This document shows positions 37,023-47,074 of a stretch of DNA of 64,000 nucleotides, in pieces. Below the pieces are notes generated by a model, which saw nothing but the letters and a program-made list of their open reading frames with translations, was not told where the DNA came from and made no database searches. This DNA comes from Tsukamurella sp. 8F (GTDB lineage: Bacteria > Actinomycetota > Actinomycetes > Mycobacteriales > Mycobacteriaceae). A program made the translations under genes and the position numbers. The DNA lies in NCBI RefSeq assembly GCF_029167375.1, contig NZ_JARFTP010000016.1:35740-99739 (forward strand), given 5' to 3'. How positions within the stretch are numbered: position 1 is the first letter of the stretch; each line of letters starts with the position of its first letter.

Positions 37023-38294
37023 TCCATAGCCGCTCCGGTCGAGGCCACGCTGCCCAAGAACGACCACGATGCCCAGCAACCCACCAAGCAACGTCGTCTC
37101 GGGCGCCCCGTTCGGAACCGGCGCAACGACACTGATCGCGAGTAGCCCGGCAGCGGCAGCGCCCAGAGCGACCTGGACCGGAGACCGCGGTCGACGTACC
37201 ACTGTCACCAGAGGACCTAAGGCGAACCACGCAAAGGCCACGAGTCCCAGGAGGCCGGCTTTGAGCACAAGCCAAAGGTAGAAGTTGTGAGCGTAGTAGG
37301 GCGCAGAGTCGTTCTGGAACGTACCTGGAGCGCCTTCCGGTGACTTGTAGGCATATCCAAAACCGTGGCCGATCCAAATCGCGTCCGGGATCTCGTACAA
37401 CATTCGGGCGTTCTCCTGGTCACGCCACTGGGTGGACCCATCGGTCGACCGCGCTTGAGACCCCAATCCGTCCAACACCCGACCGCCGTAGCTATTCGCC
37501 TGTTGCGCGACGAACCCGGCCCCTGGGATGGGGTCGAGTAGCGTACCCAGGCCCAGTCCGAAGGCAAGGACGATCGCCACCGCGCAGCAAGCGACTTTGG
37601 CCAGGCCGAAAAGAGATGCGGAACTGCGTAGACACACGAGTGCGAACGCCACCGCTACCGCAAGCCCGATCAAGTGGTTACGCGAGAACGACAGCACCAT
37701 CAGACATCCAGCCGGAAGCACCCAGTACCAGAGTCGGTAGTCACGACGCGCACCACTGATTACCAGCACCAAGCAGATTGCGATCGTCGCCACCGCTAAG
37801 AAATCTGTGGGCGTAAGAAAACGGGTCGCCGCGCCTGTATCTGCCAGGTCTAACGATGCAGCTTCTGAGCGCCCGCCCAACTCCATTCCCGTGGCGAGAG
37901 ACACCAGGACCATGGCAGCCGAAAACCAGAGTGTACAAAGCGCACCCGCGAGACACGCACGCTGCTGGCTACGGGTGGTCACTGAGCCGGCGACAAGAGT
38001 GGCCACAGCTCCGTAGAAAGGTAACCGAGCATCGGAGCCGGCCTTGTTGAGGTCTAAACCAGCTTGCAGGGACCACAGAGTCAAGCCTGCAACCACCGCA
38101 GCGAACGGAACAGCATAGCGGGCGACCCGTGCTCTGCGTGGCTGACACACCGCCCACACGGCCGCTGCAGCCAGGCACGGCTCTATCAGCTTTACTGAGA
38201 AGCCGCCGACCTCGAACTGTTGCGGTATCGCTGCCGGCAGCGCCGCGAACGCTACAAAGATCGCGACCGGAAGTACCAGGAATGCACGCTTCAT
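36933..38294 (-). CDS. O-antigen-ligase/Wzy-like polymerase 2
   Basis: A 453-residue membrane protein with about 11 helices. The Wzy_C signature is in APYYAHNFYLWLVLKAGLLG, preceded by a large extracytoplasmic loop with GHGFGYAYKSPEG. It should polymerise the repeat unit flipped by one of the two core flippases. The start overlaps the stop of the Wzz gene by four bases, so the two are coupled. The polar C-terminal tail of about 30 residues is encoded opposite the end of the convergent glycosyltransferase (90-base overlap) and may be an extension. Confidence 0.86.
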   Translation of the reverse strand: MKRAFLVLPVAIFVAFAALPAAIPQQFEVGGFSVKLIEPCLAAAAVWAVCQPRRARVARYAVPFAAVVAGLTLWSLQAGLDLNKAGSDARLPFYGAVATLVAGSVTTRSQQRACLAGALCTLWFSAAMVLVSLATGMELGGRSEAASLDLADTGAATRFLTPTDFLAVATIAICLVLVISGARRDYRLWYWVLPAGCLMVLSFSRNHLIGLAVAVAFALVCLRSSASLFGLAKVACCAVAIVLAFGLGLGTLLDPIPGAGFVAQQANSYGGRVLDGLGSQARSTDGSTQWRDQENARMLYEIPDAIWIGHGFGYAYKSPEGAPGTFQNDSAPYYAHNFYLWLVLKAGLLGLVAFAWFALGPLVTVVRRPRSPVQVALGAAAAGLLAISVVAPVPNGAPETTLLGGLLGIVVVLGQRGLDRSGYGSAIEGSGPGGAYEDAHRGASSFSVCRIES

Positions 38295-39601
38295 CTCGCA
38301 GCTACCGGCAGCACCCCAAGGATGTGAACCCCGGAGTCACGCAGAGTGGTAGCGGTACGACGCAGTGCGGGTGTCTTCGAGCGCCCGACACGGGCAACGA
38401 GCAGAGTCGCCTGAGTATGCCCGCACATGCGACTGGTCTCGGCACTGTCGTCGACGGGCGCAGTGTCTACCAATACGTAGTCGGTGCGACTTCGTAAGTC
38501 ATTGAGTAGTCGGTCCAGTTCTGGCGCAGCAAGAACAGCGCTGGGCTGACGGGAAACTTGTCCTGCTGGAAGCACTCGCACGCCAGCCTCGTCCGACGAA
38601 CGGATCACCGATTCGAAGTCGACCATCTTCTGTCCGGCGCTCGCATCGAGTACCTGGGTGAGGCCCTCTGCATCCTCCGCGCCGACAAACGAGCTCACCG
38701 CCCGGGATCTGAGGTCGGCGTCGACGATCACGACAGATCTGCCTGCTTCGGCGAGAGCGCGCGCGAGGCTGAGCGTGATGGCCGCTGTGGGTGGAGCACC
38801 CGCCACTCCGGTCACCGAGAGGATGGTAGGTACTTCGTCATTACCACTTTCGCCTGCCAAGAGCTTCGAAGCGATCCGGCGGTATGCCTCTGCCTCTTCG
38901 CACGCGCTGCTGCCGAAATCTGGGGCTCCGCCACCAGCAGGCACCTCTCCCAGCTCGGCTGTGTCGGCGGCCTTGCCCGCATCGCCCGGATGGCGAACCA
39001 CATGCGACCAACGATCGTATCCGACCGCAGCCCAGACACCGAGGATGAGTCCCAACAACGCCGCCATCGCCAGCGTACGTAACGGCTGCGGGGACGCGGG
39101 GGAGCTCGGAATCGTCGCAGGTCGGTCGACGACGACCGCGGTTGCCGGCGGATGACCGTCCGACGCATTACGAACGTCGACGAGCAGGCTACCGAGCTGC
39201 GCGGTCAGCCCGTTGGCGATGTGCGCCGACCGTGCGGCATCATGATCCGCAACCGTGACATCAATGAGTACAGTCTCGGGAACGAGAGTGGCGGTAACCT
39301 CGCTTGCGACCTCGTCGGGCGTCATGTCCAGCCCCAGAGCGTTCACTGTCCGCTGCGCGAGCTCCCGGCCAGCGATCAAGCGGACATACGACTGCATCTG
39401 TTGAGTCGTGTACATCCCGCCCTGGTACACGTCCGTGACCTGCGACGATGACGGAGCGGAAATGAATACTCTGGTCTTGGCCTCGTACGTGCGTGGCGCG
39501 GTTGCGACATACGCGGCCGCCGCCAGGACCGCGAGCGCAAGGACTGTCGCCGCGATCACCCATCGGGCGCGCAGCGATCGGATGAACCCGAGAGATCCCA
39601 C
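38291..39601 (-). CDS. Wzz-like co-polymerase with degenerate BY-kinase domain 2
   Basis: A 436-residue protein with helices near residues 13-33 and 175-195 around a Wzz domain, then a cytosolic kinase-like domain. Walker A' (VVIVDADLR) and Walker B (YVLVDTAPVDD) are well kept, but the Walker A loop reads VTGVAGAPPTAAITLS with no lysine, and there is no C-terminal tyrosine cluster. It therefore looks like a pseudokinase that may still bind nucleotide. GTG at 39601 is the start that brings the first helix to the N-terminus. It heads the wzz-wzy pair of module B. Confidence 0.86.
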   Translation of the reverse strand: MGSLGFIRSLRARWVIAATVLALAVLAAAAYVATAPRTYEAKTRVFISAPSSSQVTDVYQGGMYTTQQMQSYVRLIAGRELAQRTVNALGLDMTPDEVASEVTATLVPETVLIDVTVADHDAARSAHIANGLTAQLGSLLVDVRNASDGHPPATAVVVDRPATIPSSPASPQPLRTLAMAALLGLILGVWAAVGYDRWSHVVRHPGDAGKAADTAELGEVPAGGGAPDFGSSACEEAEAYRRIASKLLAGESGNDEVPTILSVTGVAGAPPTAAITLSLARALAEAGRSVVIVDADLRSRAVSSFVGAEDAEGLTQVLDASAGQKMVDFESVIRSSDEAGVRVLPAGQVSRQPSAVLAAPELDRLLNDLRSRTDYVLVDTAPVDDSAETSRMCGHTQATLLVARVGRSKTPALRRTATTLRDSGVHILGVLPVAAR

Positions 39602-39636
39602 CTGATATTCGCCTTCTACTGAAAGAACCGAGTTTC

Positions 39637-39666
39637 GATATAGTAAACTACAGTGCCTGCGGGCAA
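39637..39666 (-). promoter_or_regulatory. candidate promoter for wzz-wzy of module B
   Basis: On the minus strand TTGCCC (39661-39666) is followed after 18 bases by TATATC (39637-39642); an overlapping TACTAT has only 15-base spacing. The TACTATAT stretch is identical to the -10 area of the module A promoter at 18012-18019. A start near 39630 would give a leader of about 30 bases to the GTG. Confidence 0.4.
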
Positions 39667-39719
39667 TCCGACAGTTGGCCAAGTTGTCTTGGCGTAGTCG
39701 TCACGGGCCCAGCGAACCC

Positions 39720-41180
39720 TCAGTCACCAGCCCGCAGGCGCCGTGCGAACTGCAGTCCCGCCGCAGTCGACATGGTCCCGGCGGGGAGCGTGAGCCAGCG
39801 ACTGTGTCGATCTGCGGCGACGTGGGCTGTCCACTCCGCTGCCTGGCTAGTGCGATACGGGAACTGGCGTTGGATCTGTAGGGCGGCTCTCAAGGCGATC
39901 GTGTTGCAGTCGCTGCTGTACCCAGTCCGGAAGCGTCCGCCGTTCGTGTTCACGTAGGCGTAGCCATCCACCGCATCCACAAACACATTGTCGCGGACAC
40001 TGATGTCCACGGGGAGGTCCTGACTGTAGGCAAGCAGGAACACCCCGAGACCATCGCCGTCGGGACGTACACCTCTAGACCACGAACGCCCCGCCCCTAC
40101 ACAAACGTTCGAGACGAACGAGCAATCCCTGAAACCATCGTCCGTAGTCGTGTAAGGTCCCGTGCCCCAGTACTCGAAGGCCTGCATACAGTCGTAGATC
40201 ACATTGTCGTGGAAGTCCGCCCCGACGATCGCGCGCGCGTCGGCGGTCTGCGCACCCTGGATCGTACAAGCTGTATCGTACACATCGTGGATTTCGTTGT
40301 GGCTCACGGTGATTCCATGAGACCCCATCCATGCCTCGACACCATTCCCGTATCGCACTCCATTGGCGAGCTCTGCTCCACCGATCTCGTGGATCTCACA
40401 GTCGACCACCTCCGTCGCAGCGGCCGCGGCCTGGCGATAGCCGTGACCCCCCGCTCCCACCAGCTCGAGCCCGGCAACGACCAGGCTGTCGCCGCCAGTA
40501 ATGACGTTGCCATCCACCGCGACGCGGAAGTCGCTCGTGCTCGCCGAAGGGTTCGCCTTCGATCGCACATACAGATACCGCGGATCGTTATAGAAGTCCC
40601 ACTGGCCGGATAGCTCTTCGGCCCGCCATTTCTTGGAACCGTGCACCGTGCCGTCGATACGAAGGAACCCTGTGTTGGCAGAGCGATTGTAAACGTTACC
40701 TAGCAACACGTTCGGATCCAACAGGTCGAGCCTCCAGACTCCGGACCCGACCGGAGTCCAGCTCGTCGGAGAAGCGGGAATCTTGTACGACGAGAGTCGC
40801 GGCCGCGGACCGGCTCCGTAAGCTCCTACGACCAGCCGCCGATCGTAAGGAGGGGGCCCCCACCCGCGCGCAGCACCCAGGTTCCCAAAGAACTCGTCAC
40901 CACGCCGGAAGTAGACCTCATCGCCGGGCCGCACCAAACCAGCGGCCAAACCGGCCTCGACTCGCGCAATCGTATGCCATGGCCGCGCCCTAGACGTGCC
41001 CTCGGCTCGATCGTCGCCGTCCGCAGCGACATAGTATTTGGACCGGTCGCGCCTACCGCGGTCACCACCAAGCAACGCCACAGCTCCGACACCAGCCGCT
41101 CCGCCCACAACTCCACGTAACACTGCGCGACGCCCGACGGCCCGCCCACCGCGTCGAGCCGGAGCGCCAGAGTTGCCCAC
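39720..41180 (-). CDS. Tat-exported right-handed beta-helix protein
   Basis: A 486-residue secreted protein. RRAVLRGVVGGAAGVGAVAL is a twin-arginine signal, with no lipobox Cys. The mature part begins KYYVAADGDDRAEGTSRARP, a common opening of parallel beta-helix proteins, and continues with repeated short turns such as HNEIHDVY, DNVIYDC and DNVFVDA. This beta-helix repeat occurs in polysaccharide lyases, epimerases and hydrolases. A role in cutting or modifying the polymer is likely, but no catalytic residues can be named. It lies between the secreted glycosidase-like genes and wzz-wzy. Confidence 0.85.
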   Translation of the reverse strand: MGNSGAPARRGGRAVGRRAVLRGVVGGAAGVGAVALLGGDRGRRDRSKYYVAADGDDRAEGTSRARPWHTIARVEAGLAAGLVRPGDEVYFRRGDEFFGNLGAARGWGPPPYDRRLVVGAYGAGPRPRLSSYKIPASPTSWTPVGSGVWRLDLLDPNVLLGNVYNRSANTGFLRIDGTVHGSKKWRAEELSGQWDFYNDPRYLYVRSKANPSASTSDFRVAVDGNVITGGDSLVVAGLELVGAGGHGYRQAAAAATEVVDCEIHEIGGAELANGVRYGNGVEAWMGSHGITVSHNEIHDVYDTACTIQGAQTADARAIVGADFHDNVIYDCMQAFEYWGTGPYTTTDDGFRDCSFVSNVCVGAGRSWSRGVRPDGDGLGVFLLAYSQDLPVDISVRDNVFVDAVDGYAYVNTNGGRFRTGYSSDCNTIALRAALQIQRQFPYRTSQAAEWTAHVAADRHSRWLTLPAGTMSTAAGLQFARRLRAGD

Positions 41181-41328
41181 ATGACCACATTACCGGCGTC
41201 GAGTCTCCCTCCCCGCGCGGAGCGTCACCTCCCTGGGCGCAGCTTCCACGTCCCTCCCGCAATCAGCCCTGGGGTACCGATGAACCAGGCGGCCCATAGA
41301 ATGTGCCCACAAGTCGAGCACACTCCGC

Positions 41329-43338
41329 TCAATCAAGCATGACGGCGTCAACGATAAGGTTCCTATCGCAGGCGCCGTCTGCGTAGTCGTTGCCGTACCG
41401 GATCGTGAGGGTGTGGTTCCCACTGATCGGCGATGGGAGATCGAACGAGTAACCACGTAGGCCCTGGCTCGAGACTGTCGCGGTGCCGTCCACCGATCCG
41501 TCTATCTCAACGCTCATCACCGGGTCACCGTTACACGCCTCCCCCTTCGCGACAACAGTGACTTGACCGACCTGCGAGGTATTTCCGGTAATCTGCAACG
41601 CCCCGTCAGCCCACAGCATGTGCACCCACCCGTTCGACGCGCCCGAAAGTGCGAACGTCCCACCGGAGGAATCGACGGTCCGCGTCATCGATTCGGCCTC
41701 GATCGTGTCCTTCGGGGCCTTCAATGTAAAGGCTCCGACGGGGTACGCTCCAGAGACGTCTCGACCGGTCTCCGCCAGTGCCATCGGCTGGTAGGAAACG
41801 GTATTACTTCCGTTGCTCTTATGCTCGTTCCACGGCACCCGCGCAACCACGGTGTACTGGCCGGGCGTTAATCCCACCGTCGGAATGTGGACGTTATCGA
41901 CGGTCGTTGCAGGTATCGGGTCGGCCGCAGTCGAAGTATAGTTCTGCTCGGCCGCGAGCGCATGCAGGTCGACTCCCGCGTCAATCGAAGCGACCACCTG
42001 CCCTGCAGCATTTCGCACCTCGTACTGAGGTCTCCAATCCTCGTAGGCTGGCGCCACGCCGAAGTTCGTCCAAGTCACATTCATGGCGAGCGGGACACCC
42101 ACCAACGCCTGGTCCGGAACATCCGCCGCCGTTACCGCATATCGATATCCACTGTATTTATTCGCTCGCGACCACTTTTCATACAGATCCTGCGGGAACG
42201 TGGTGGTAGCACGTTCGAACGAATTTCCCGTGCTGGCGAGTATCGACACATGACGGTTCACCGTGTCGGTCAGTGCCCGATCGTAGTATTGCGCCTCGGT
42301 CTCGGTCGTGAAATTGCACCACTCCGTTATAATAGGCGCACTCTTCCATCGGTTCTTGATCACCTCGATAATGGGATCATTGGTTTGCACATAGTAAGCC
42401 CATACGTCCGTGGCCCAGCTGGGAATGACGTCATAGGTACCCAAGCAGTCCGACCGGATCCCGACATCCGTCGTGCGGCCGGCCAGCTGCGCGCTGTCCC
42501 TGAACGCCTGCTTCACGATCTCCGCGTTGCCGGGAGCCGTAACCAGACGCGTGCGAGGGAAAGCAGCGAGATTCGCATCCGTAAGAGTGATGACCGACGC
42601 CTTGGTGATGTATTGGTCCTCGTACGGGGAATTGTAACCGAGCTCATTGATACTGTTATCACGAGATGGACCTGGGATACCTAGGGTATCGCGCATGAAC
42701 GCATTGTGATTCTCACTGAAATCACCGTAGCCGGAGTACTCGAACCAAGCCAGCCGCTCGTCACCATCATAGTGCCGGCCCAGCGCTGCCAGAAGATCCG
42801 ACACGTGCTTCAGGTAGCCGGCGTCGTTCCAATTCGGGATAACGTACGAGATGCCATCGTGGACATACGTCGAGGTTGCGCCGGGAACGGTGGTCACCCA
42901 CGCTGGCACGGAGATGTCGGTATTATTGGGATAGCTCGCGTCACAGCATGAGTTGAACATGGCGACCCGGAACCCGAATCGCCGCCCTTGCGCCGCCGCG
43001 CTCGCAATATCGGCATCGATCGCCGAGAAGTCGTACTTCTGGTCATCGGACGCATCGCTGGGCAAGGTCCGGGGATCGACAGGTTGCAGTTGGCTCCAGT
43101 CATACCGCATCGACCGATCGTCGGTTCCAGGCCAGGCGGCATACGCACTCTGTGCAGGGTTCTGCTGTGGCAGCAACGGAGCCTTGAGATTCTCGTGCTG
43201 GCCACGTAGGGGGTTCACGATCTCCGTGGCACTATACGGAATCACGGTACCGAGAGTCGTCTGCGCGATCGCTCTACCGGGAACAAGAATCGTGATGGCT
43301 ACGACGATCATCACCAGTACAATGCGCAGTCTCGACAT
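41329..43338 (-). CDS. secreted DUF4832-type glycosidase-like protein with carbohydrate-binding tail
   Basis: A 669-residue secreted protein. The signal peptide MSRLRIVLVMIVVAITILVP ends near AIA. Residues about 40-430 resemble the TIM-barrel DUF4832 family (HVSDLLAALGRHYDGDERLA, FEYSGYGDFSENHN, PIITEWCNF), related to clan-A glycoside hydrolases. A beta-sandwich follows. The last 120 residues look like a calcium-dependent carbohydrate-binding module ending in DGACDRNLIVDAVMLD. It may hydrolyse the exported polysaccharide. One 60-base row (42301-42360) has 29 G or C by hand count, far below the flanks. GGGAG precedes the ATG at 43338. Confidence 0.75.
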   Translation of the reverse strand: MSRLRIVLVMIVVAITILVPGRAIAQTTLGTVIPYSATEIVNPLRGQHENLKAPLLPQQNPAQSAYAAWPGTDDRSMRYDWSQLQPVDPRTLPSDASDDQKYDFSAIDADIASAAAQGRRFGFRVAMFNSCCDASYPNNTDISVPAWVTTVPGATSTYVHDGISYVIPNWNDAGYLKHVSDLLAALGRHYDGDERLAWFEYSGYGDFSENHNAFMRDTLGIPGPSRDNSINELGYNSPYEDQYITKASVITLTDANLAAFPRTRLVTAPGNAEIVKQAFRDSAQLAGRTTDVGIRSDCLGTYDVIPSWATDVWAYYVQTNDPIIEVIKNRWKSAPIITEWCNFTTETEAQYYDRALTDTVNRHVSILASTGNSFERATTTFPQDLYEKWSRANKYSGYRYAVTAADVPDQALVGVPLAMNVTWTNFGVAPAYEDWRPQYEVRNAAGQVVASIDAGVDLHALAAEQNYTSTAADPIPATTVDNVHIPTVGLTPGQYTVVARVPWNEHKSNGSNTVSYQPMALAETGRDVSGAYPVGAFTLKAPKDTIEAESMTRTVDSSGGTFALSGASNGWVHMLWADGALQITGNTSQVGQVTVVAKGEACNGDPVMSVEIDGSVDGTATVSSQGLRGYSFDLPSPISGNHTLTIRYGNDYADGACDRNLIVDAVMLD

Positions 43339-43473
43339 CGTTTCGTCTCCCTCGTGCAACCGACAAGACCTCAGCCATTCGTATGAATCGCGACACTTCC
43401 TCGCCAGTCAGGACGAGCACAGCTTATGCGACATTTTTCGGCTTTCGTGGATGAAACGCCGCTGAGCCGCCGA

Positions 43474-44676
43474 TCACCCCCGCGTCAGTACGACCGCCCT
43501 GCGCGCACCCAAGGTTTGGGGACCACCCTCGACCCCCGGGGGCGGTGTGACCCGGAGCGGCCCGTCGGTCGGGTTGACGGCCACCCAGCCGTGCATGAAC
43601 GTGCGCTGCCAGATGCCGTCCGCGCCCTGCACCGGCCCGCCGCGGGGTGCGCCGAGCGGCGTATCGAGGAGATCGGTGTCCGGGGTGCTCTTGTAGTCGC
43701 CGGGGTTCGCCCAGCTCCAGCAGGTGTGTGGGGTCGAGAAGAGCGAGGCCATCGCGAAACCCGTTGTCCTCATATCGGTGTCGCGGGCCTGAGTCATCAG
43801 CAGGGTGTATGGGCGATCGGGAGAACCGCCGTCGTTCGTGATCTGGTGCGCGCGCAGATACCGGAAGGTGGCCGGATCCACGACGTTCGCGTAGAACTCG
43901 TCCAGCCCGCCTCCGAAGCGGTCGTGCCGTTCCCATCGCGCGTCACCGGGGACGGAATCGGCGATGTTGGGGACGAAGATCTTCCCTTGAGCCGCAAGAC
44001 TGTTTCCCGCCATGGTGACCAGCCGATCCAGGCCGTCCCGCAGCATCGCGTCGGAATCGGCCACGGAGTCCCTCCCGGCGAAAATCCCGCGGTAGTAGAC
44101 ACCGAGGCGCGTGAGGTCGTTGTCGGCGAGCACCCCGTCCCAGTTGTCGCGCACCGCCTCGGCGGTCACAGCGTTCGTCCAAGCACGCTGATAGGTGGGG
44201 TCCCACACCGCCATCTGCCAGTGGCGCGAGAACTGGCCCCACTCGATGCGCTGCCCGACAGTGTCGGTCGCGAACCACTGCGGGTGGTGACGCTGCGCCT
44301 GCATGTACCCCACGCCTGACGGCAGGAGCCGGGCGTCGGCACCGTCGTCCACCGTACCCGGGTAGTTGCGCGTGCTCGCCAGGTCCTTGTACATCAGCAC
44401 GCGGATCTGCGGATTGACCTTGCGCAGACGGGCTTTCGCGTCCATCTCCCAGGGGTTCAGCACCACGACCGACATCCTCGGTCCCAGACTGTCGATCTCG
44501 GAATCGGTCGGGGTCCGCCCGATCGCGTACCAGAACCCGCACAGTCTGAACTCGGGGAGCGCGGGAGCGACCGACGTCATCGACGGAGCGGACACCCCAT
44601 CAGCGGCACCGCAGCCACTGACGCCCACCAACGCCGCTACCAGCATCCACGCGACGGCGATCCTCCCCCGCGCCAT
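43474..44676 (-). CDS. lipoprotein, putative glycosyl hydrolase (GHL15-like)
   Basis: A 400-residue lipoprotein: the signal peptide MARGRIAVAWMLVAALVG ends in the lipobox VSGC. The mature part begins FRLCGFWYAIGRTPTDSEID and continues as a TIM-barrel-like fold with VLMYKDLAS, DNWDGVLADNDLTR and FGGGLDEFYANVVDP, as in the hypothetical glycosyl-hydrolase family 15. Acidic residues in ADND and LDEF are candidates for catalysis. It should act at the outer membrane face on the polymer or its lipid-linked form. The start at 44676, seven bases after the rmlB stop, shows that they form an operon. Confidence 0.72.
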   Translation of the reverse strand: MARGRIAVAWMLVAALVGVSGCGAADGVSAPSMTSVAPALPEFRLCGFWYAIGRTPTDSEIDSLGPRMSVVVLNPWEMDAKARLRKVNPQIRVLMYKDLASTRNYPGTVDDGADARLLPSGVGYMQAQRHHPQWFATDTVGQRIEWGQFSRHWQMAVWDPTYQRAWTNAVTAEAVRDNWDGVLADNDLTRLGVYYRGIFAGRDSVADSDAMLRDGLDRLVTMAGNSLAAQGKIFVPNIADSVPGDARWERHDRFGGGLDEFYANVVDPATFRYLRAHQITNDGGSPDRPYTLLMTQARDTDMRTTGFAMASLFSTPHTCWSWANPGDYKSTPDTDLLDTPLGAPRGGPVQGADGIWQRTFMHGWVAVNPTDGPLRVTPPPGVEGGPQTLGARRAVVLTRG

Positions 44677-44683
44677 GGTGCGC

Positions 44684-45691
<1,008 letters not shown>

Positions 45692-45745
45692 CTACCCGCA
45701 ACCCTGGTGACAATCTGAAAGTCCGGACACAGCCGTTCGCCCAGG

Positions 45746-47074
45746 CTACAACCGTCGGGGCTCCGCGCGTCGACGCAGCGCGGGGGCGACGGGGCGCCCG
45801 CGGAGCAGGCCGTCGACAGTACCCGCCTCGATCGCCCGGCCATACACCGCGAGCGCATCGGTCACGGCCCCGACGGTGACGTCCACATCGACGTCGGTGT
45901 GTGCGGCGGAGACGACGAACGACTGCCCGAGCACCCCACGGTCGAGCAGCTCCTGCAGGAGGAGGGTGCGGTATGCCTGAGAGGGCGCACCGTCGGCATC
46001 GCGCGTCAGGAACACCTCACACGACGGCCGGCCCTGCACCGAGACGAAGTCGGCGAGGCCCGCCGCGGCGGCTGCGGCATTCACTCCGTCGGCGAGCCGC
46101 CGGCCCACCGACTCCATGCGCCCCACCGGGTCTCCGCTCTCGTACGCTGCCACCACGGCACGGAACGCCGCGAGAGACGCCGTCTCCGGACCGTGCGTCG
46201 TGGACAGCAGGAACACGCGGTCGCGATCGGTGTTCAGACCACCGAGCTCCATCACCTCACGACGCCCGGCGAGCGCCGAGAGCGGGAAGCCGTTGCCCAT
46301 CGCCTTGCCCCAGCACGACAGGTCCGGCGTCACGCCGTACACGGCCTGAGCGCCATGCGGCGACCAACGGAAGCCCGTGATCATCTCGTCGAATACGAGC
46401 AGCGCACCGTTGTCGTCACACAACGCCCGCACACCCTCGAGGAAGCCGGGCGCCGGCTCGGCCATCGCGGTCGCGGCTTCGAGGAGGACACAGGCGATCT
46501 CGCCGGGGTACGCGGCGAACTGGGCTGCGAGCGAGTCGAGGTCGTTGTACGCGAACCGCACCGTCTGCGCGACGGTCTCCACCGGGATCCCGGCGCTCAT
46601 CTCCGTGGTGCCGATGAACCAGTCGTCCACCGAGAAGAAGGGGTGATCGCATATCGCGACCCGCGTTCTACCGGTGTAAGCGCGGGCGAGCCGCAGCGCG
46701 GCGGTCGTGACGTCGGATCCGTTCTTTGCGAACTTCACCATGTCGGCGGTCGGAACCAGACGTAGGAAATCCTCTGCTGCAGCAACTTCCATCAGCGTCG
46801 GCCGAGAGAAGTTCACCCCGTCCGCGACCGCGCGTACGACCGCATCCACGACGGGTGCGTACCCGTGACCCAGGGTCACCGAGCGCAGGCCGATGCCGTA
46901 CTCGACGTACTCGTTACCGTCTGCATCCCAGACGTGAGAACCGCTGCCGCGCACGAGGACCGGCGTCATATCCTCGGGGTACTGATCCGAGCCGCGGGCA
47001 TAGGTGTGTGCACCGCCGGGCACCATAGCGTGTAGGCGCGCCTGCAACCTCGCCGACTCCGTGTAGTCACGCAT
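45746..47074 (-). CDS. class III aminotransferase (GSA-aminomutase-like)
   Basis: A 442-residue PLP enzyme resembling glutamate-1-semialdehyde aminomutase. The PLP-binding Lys is in SCWGKAMGNGFPLSALAGRR, the cofactor Asp in VFDEMITGFR, and KNGSDVTTAALRLARAYTGR is the phosphate loop. Members of this subgroup in polysaccharide loci act on keto-sugars or small ketoacids rather than in haem synthesis. Its start overlaps the stop of the methyltransferase-like gene by eight bases, so the pair are coupled. The exact substrate is unknown. Confidence 0.85.
   Translation of the reverse strand: MRDYTESARLQARLHAMVPGGAHTYARGSDQYPEDMTPVLVRGSGSHVWDADGNEYVEYGIGLRSVTLGHGYAPVVDAVVRAVADGVNFSRPTLMEVAAAEDFLRLVPTADMVKFAKNGSDVTTAALRLARAYTGRTRVAICDHPFFSVDDWFIGTTEMSAGIPVETVAQTVRFAYNDLDSLAAQFAAYPGEIACVLLEAATAMAEPAPGFLEGVRALCDDNGALLVFDEMITGFRWSPHGAQAVYGVTPDLSCWGKAMGNGFPLSALAGRREVMELGGLNTDRDRVFLLSTTHGPETASLAAFRAVVAAYESGDPVGRMESVGRRLADGVNAAAAAAGLADFVSVQGRPSCEVFLTRDADGAPSQAYRTLLLQELLDRGVLGQSFVVSAAHTDVDVDVTVGAVTDALAVYGRAIEAGTVDGLLRGRPVAPALRRRAEPRRL

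Noticed and set aside
45746..47074. Haem-pathway hemL (glutamate-1-semialdehyde aminomutase)
   Set aside because: The fold matches, but coupling to a methyltransferase-like gene within a sugar pathway argues for a sugar or ketoacid substrate.
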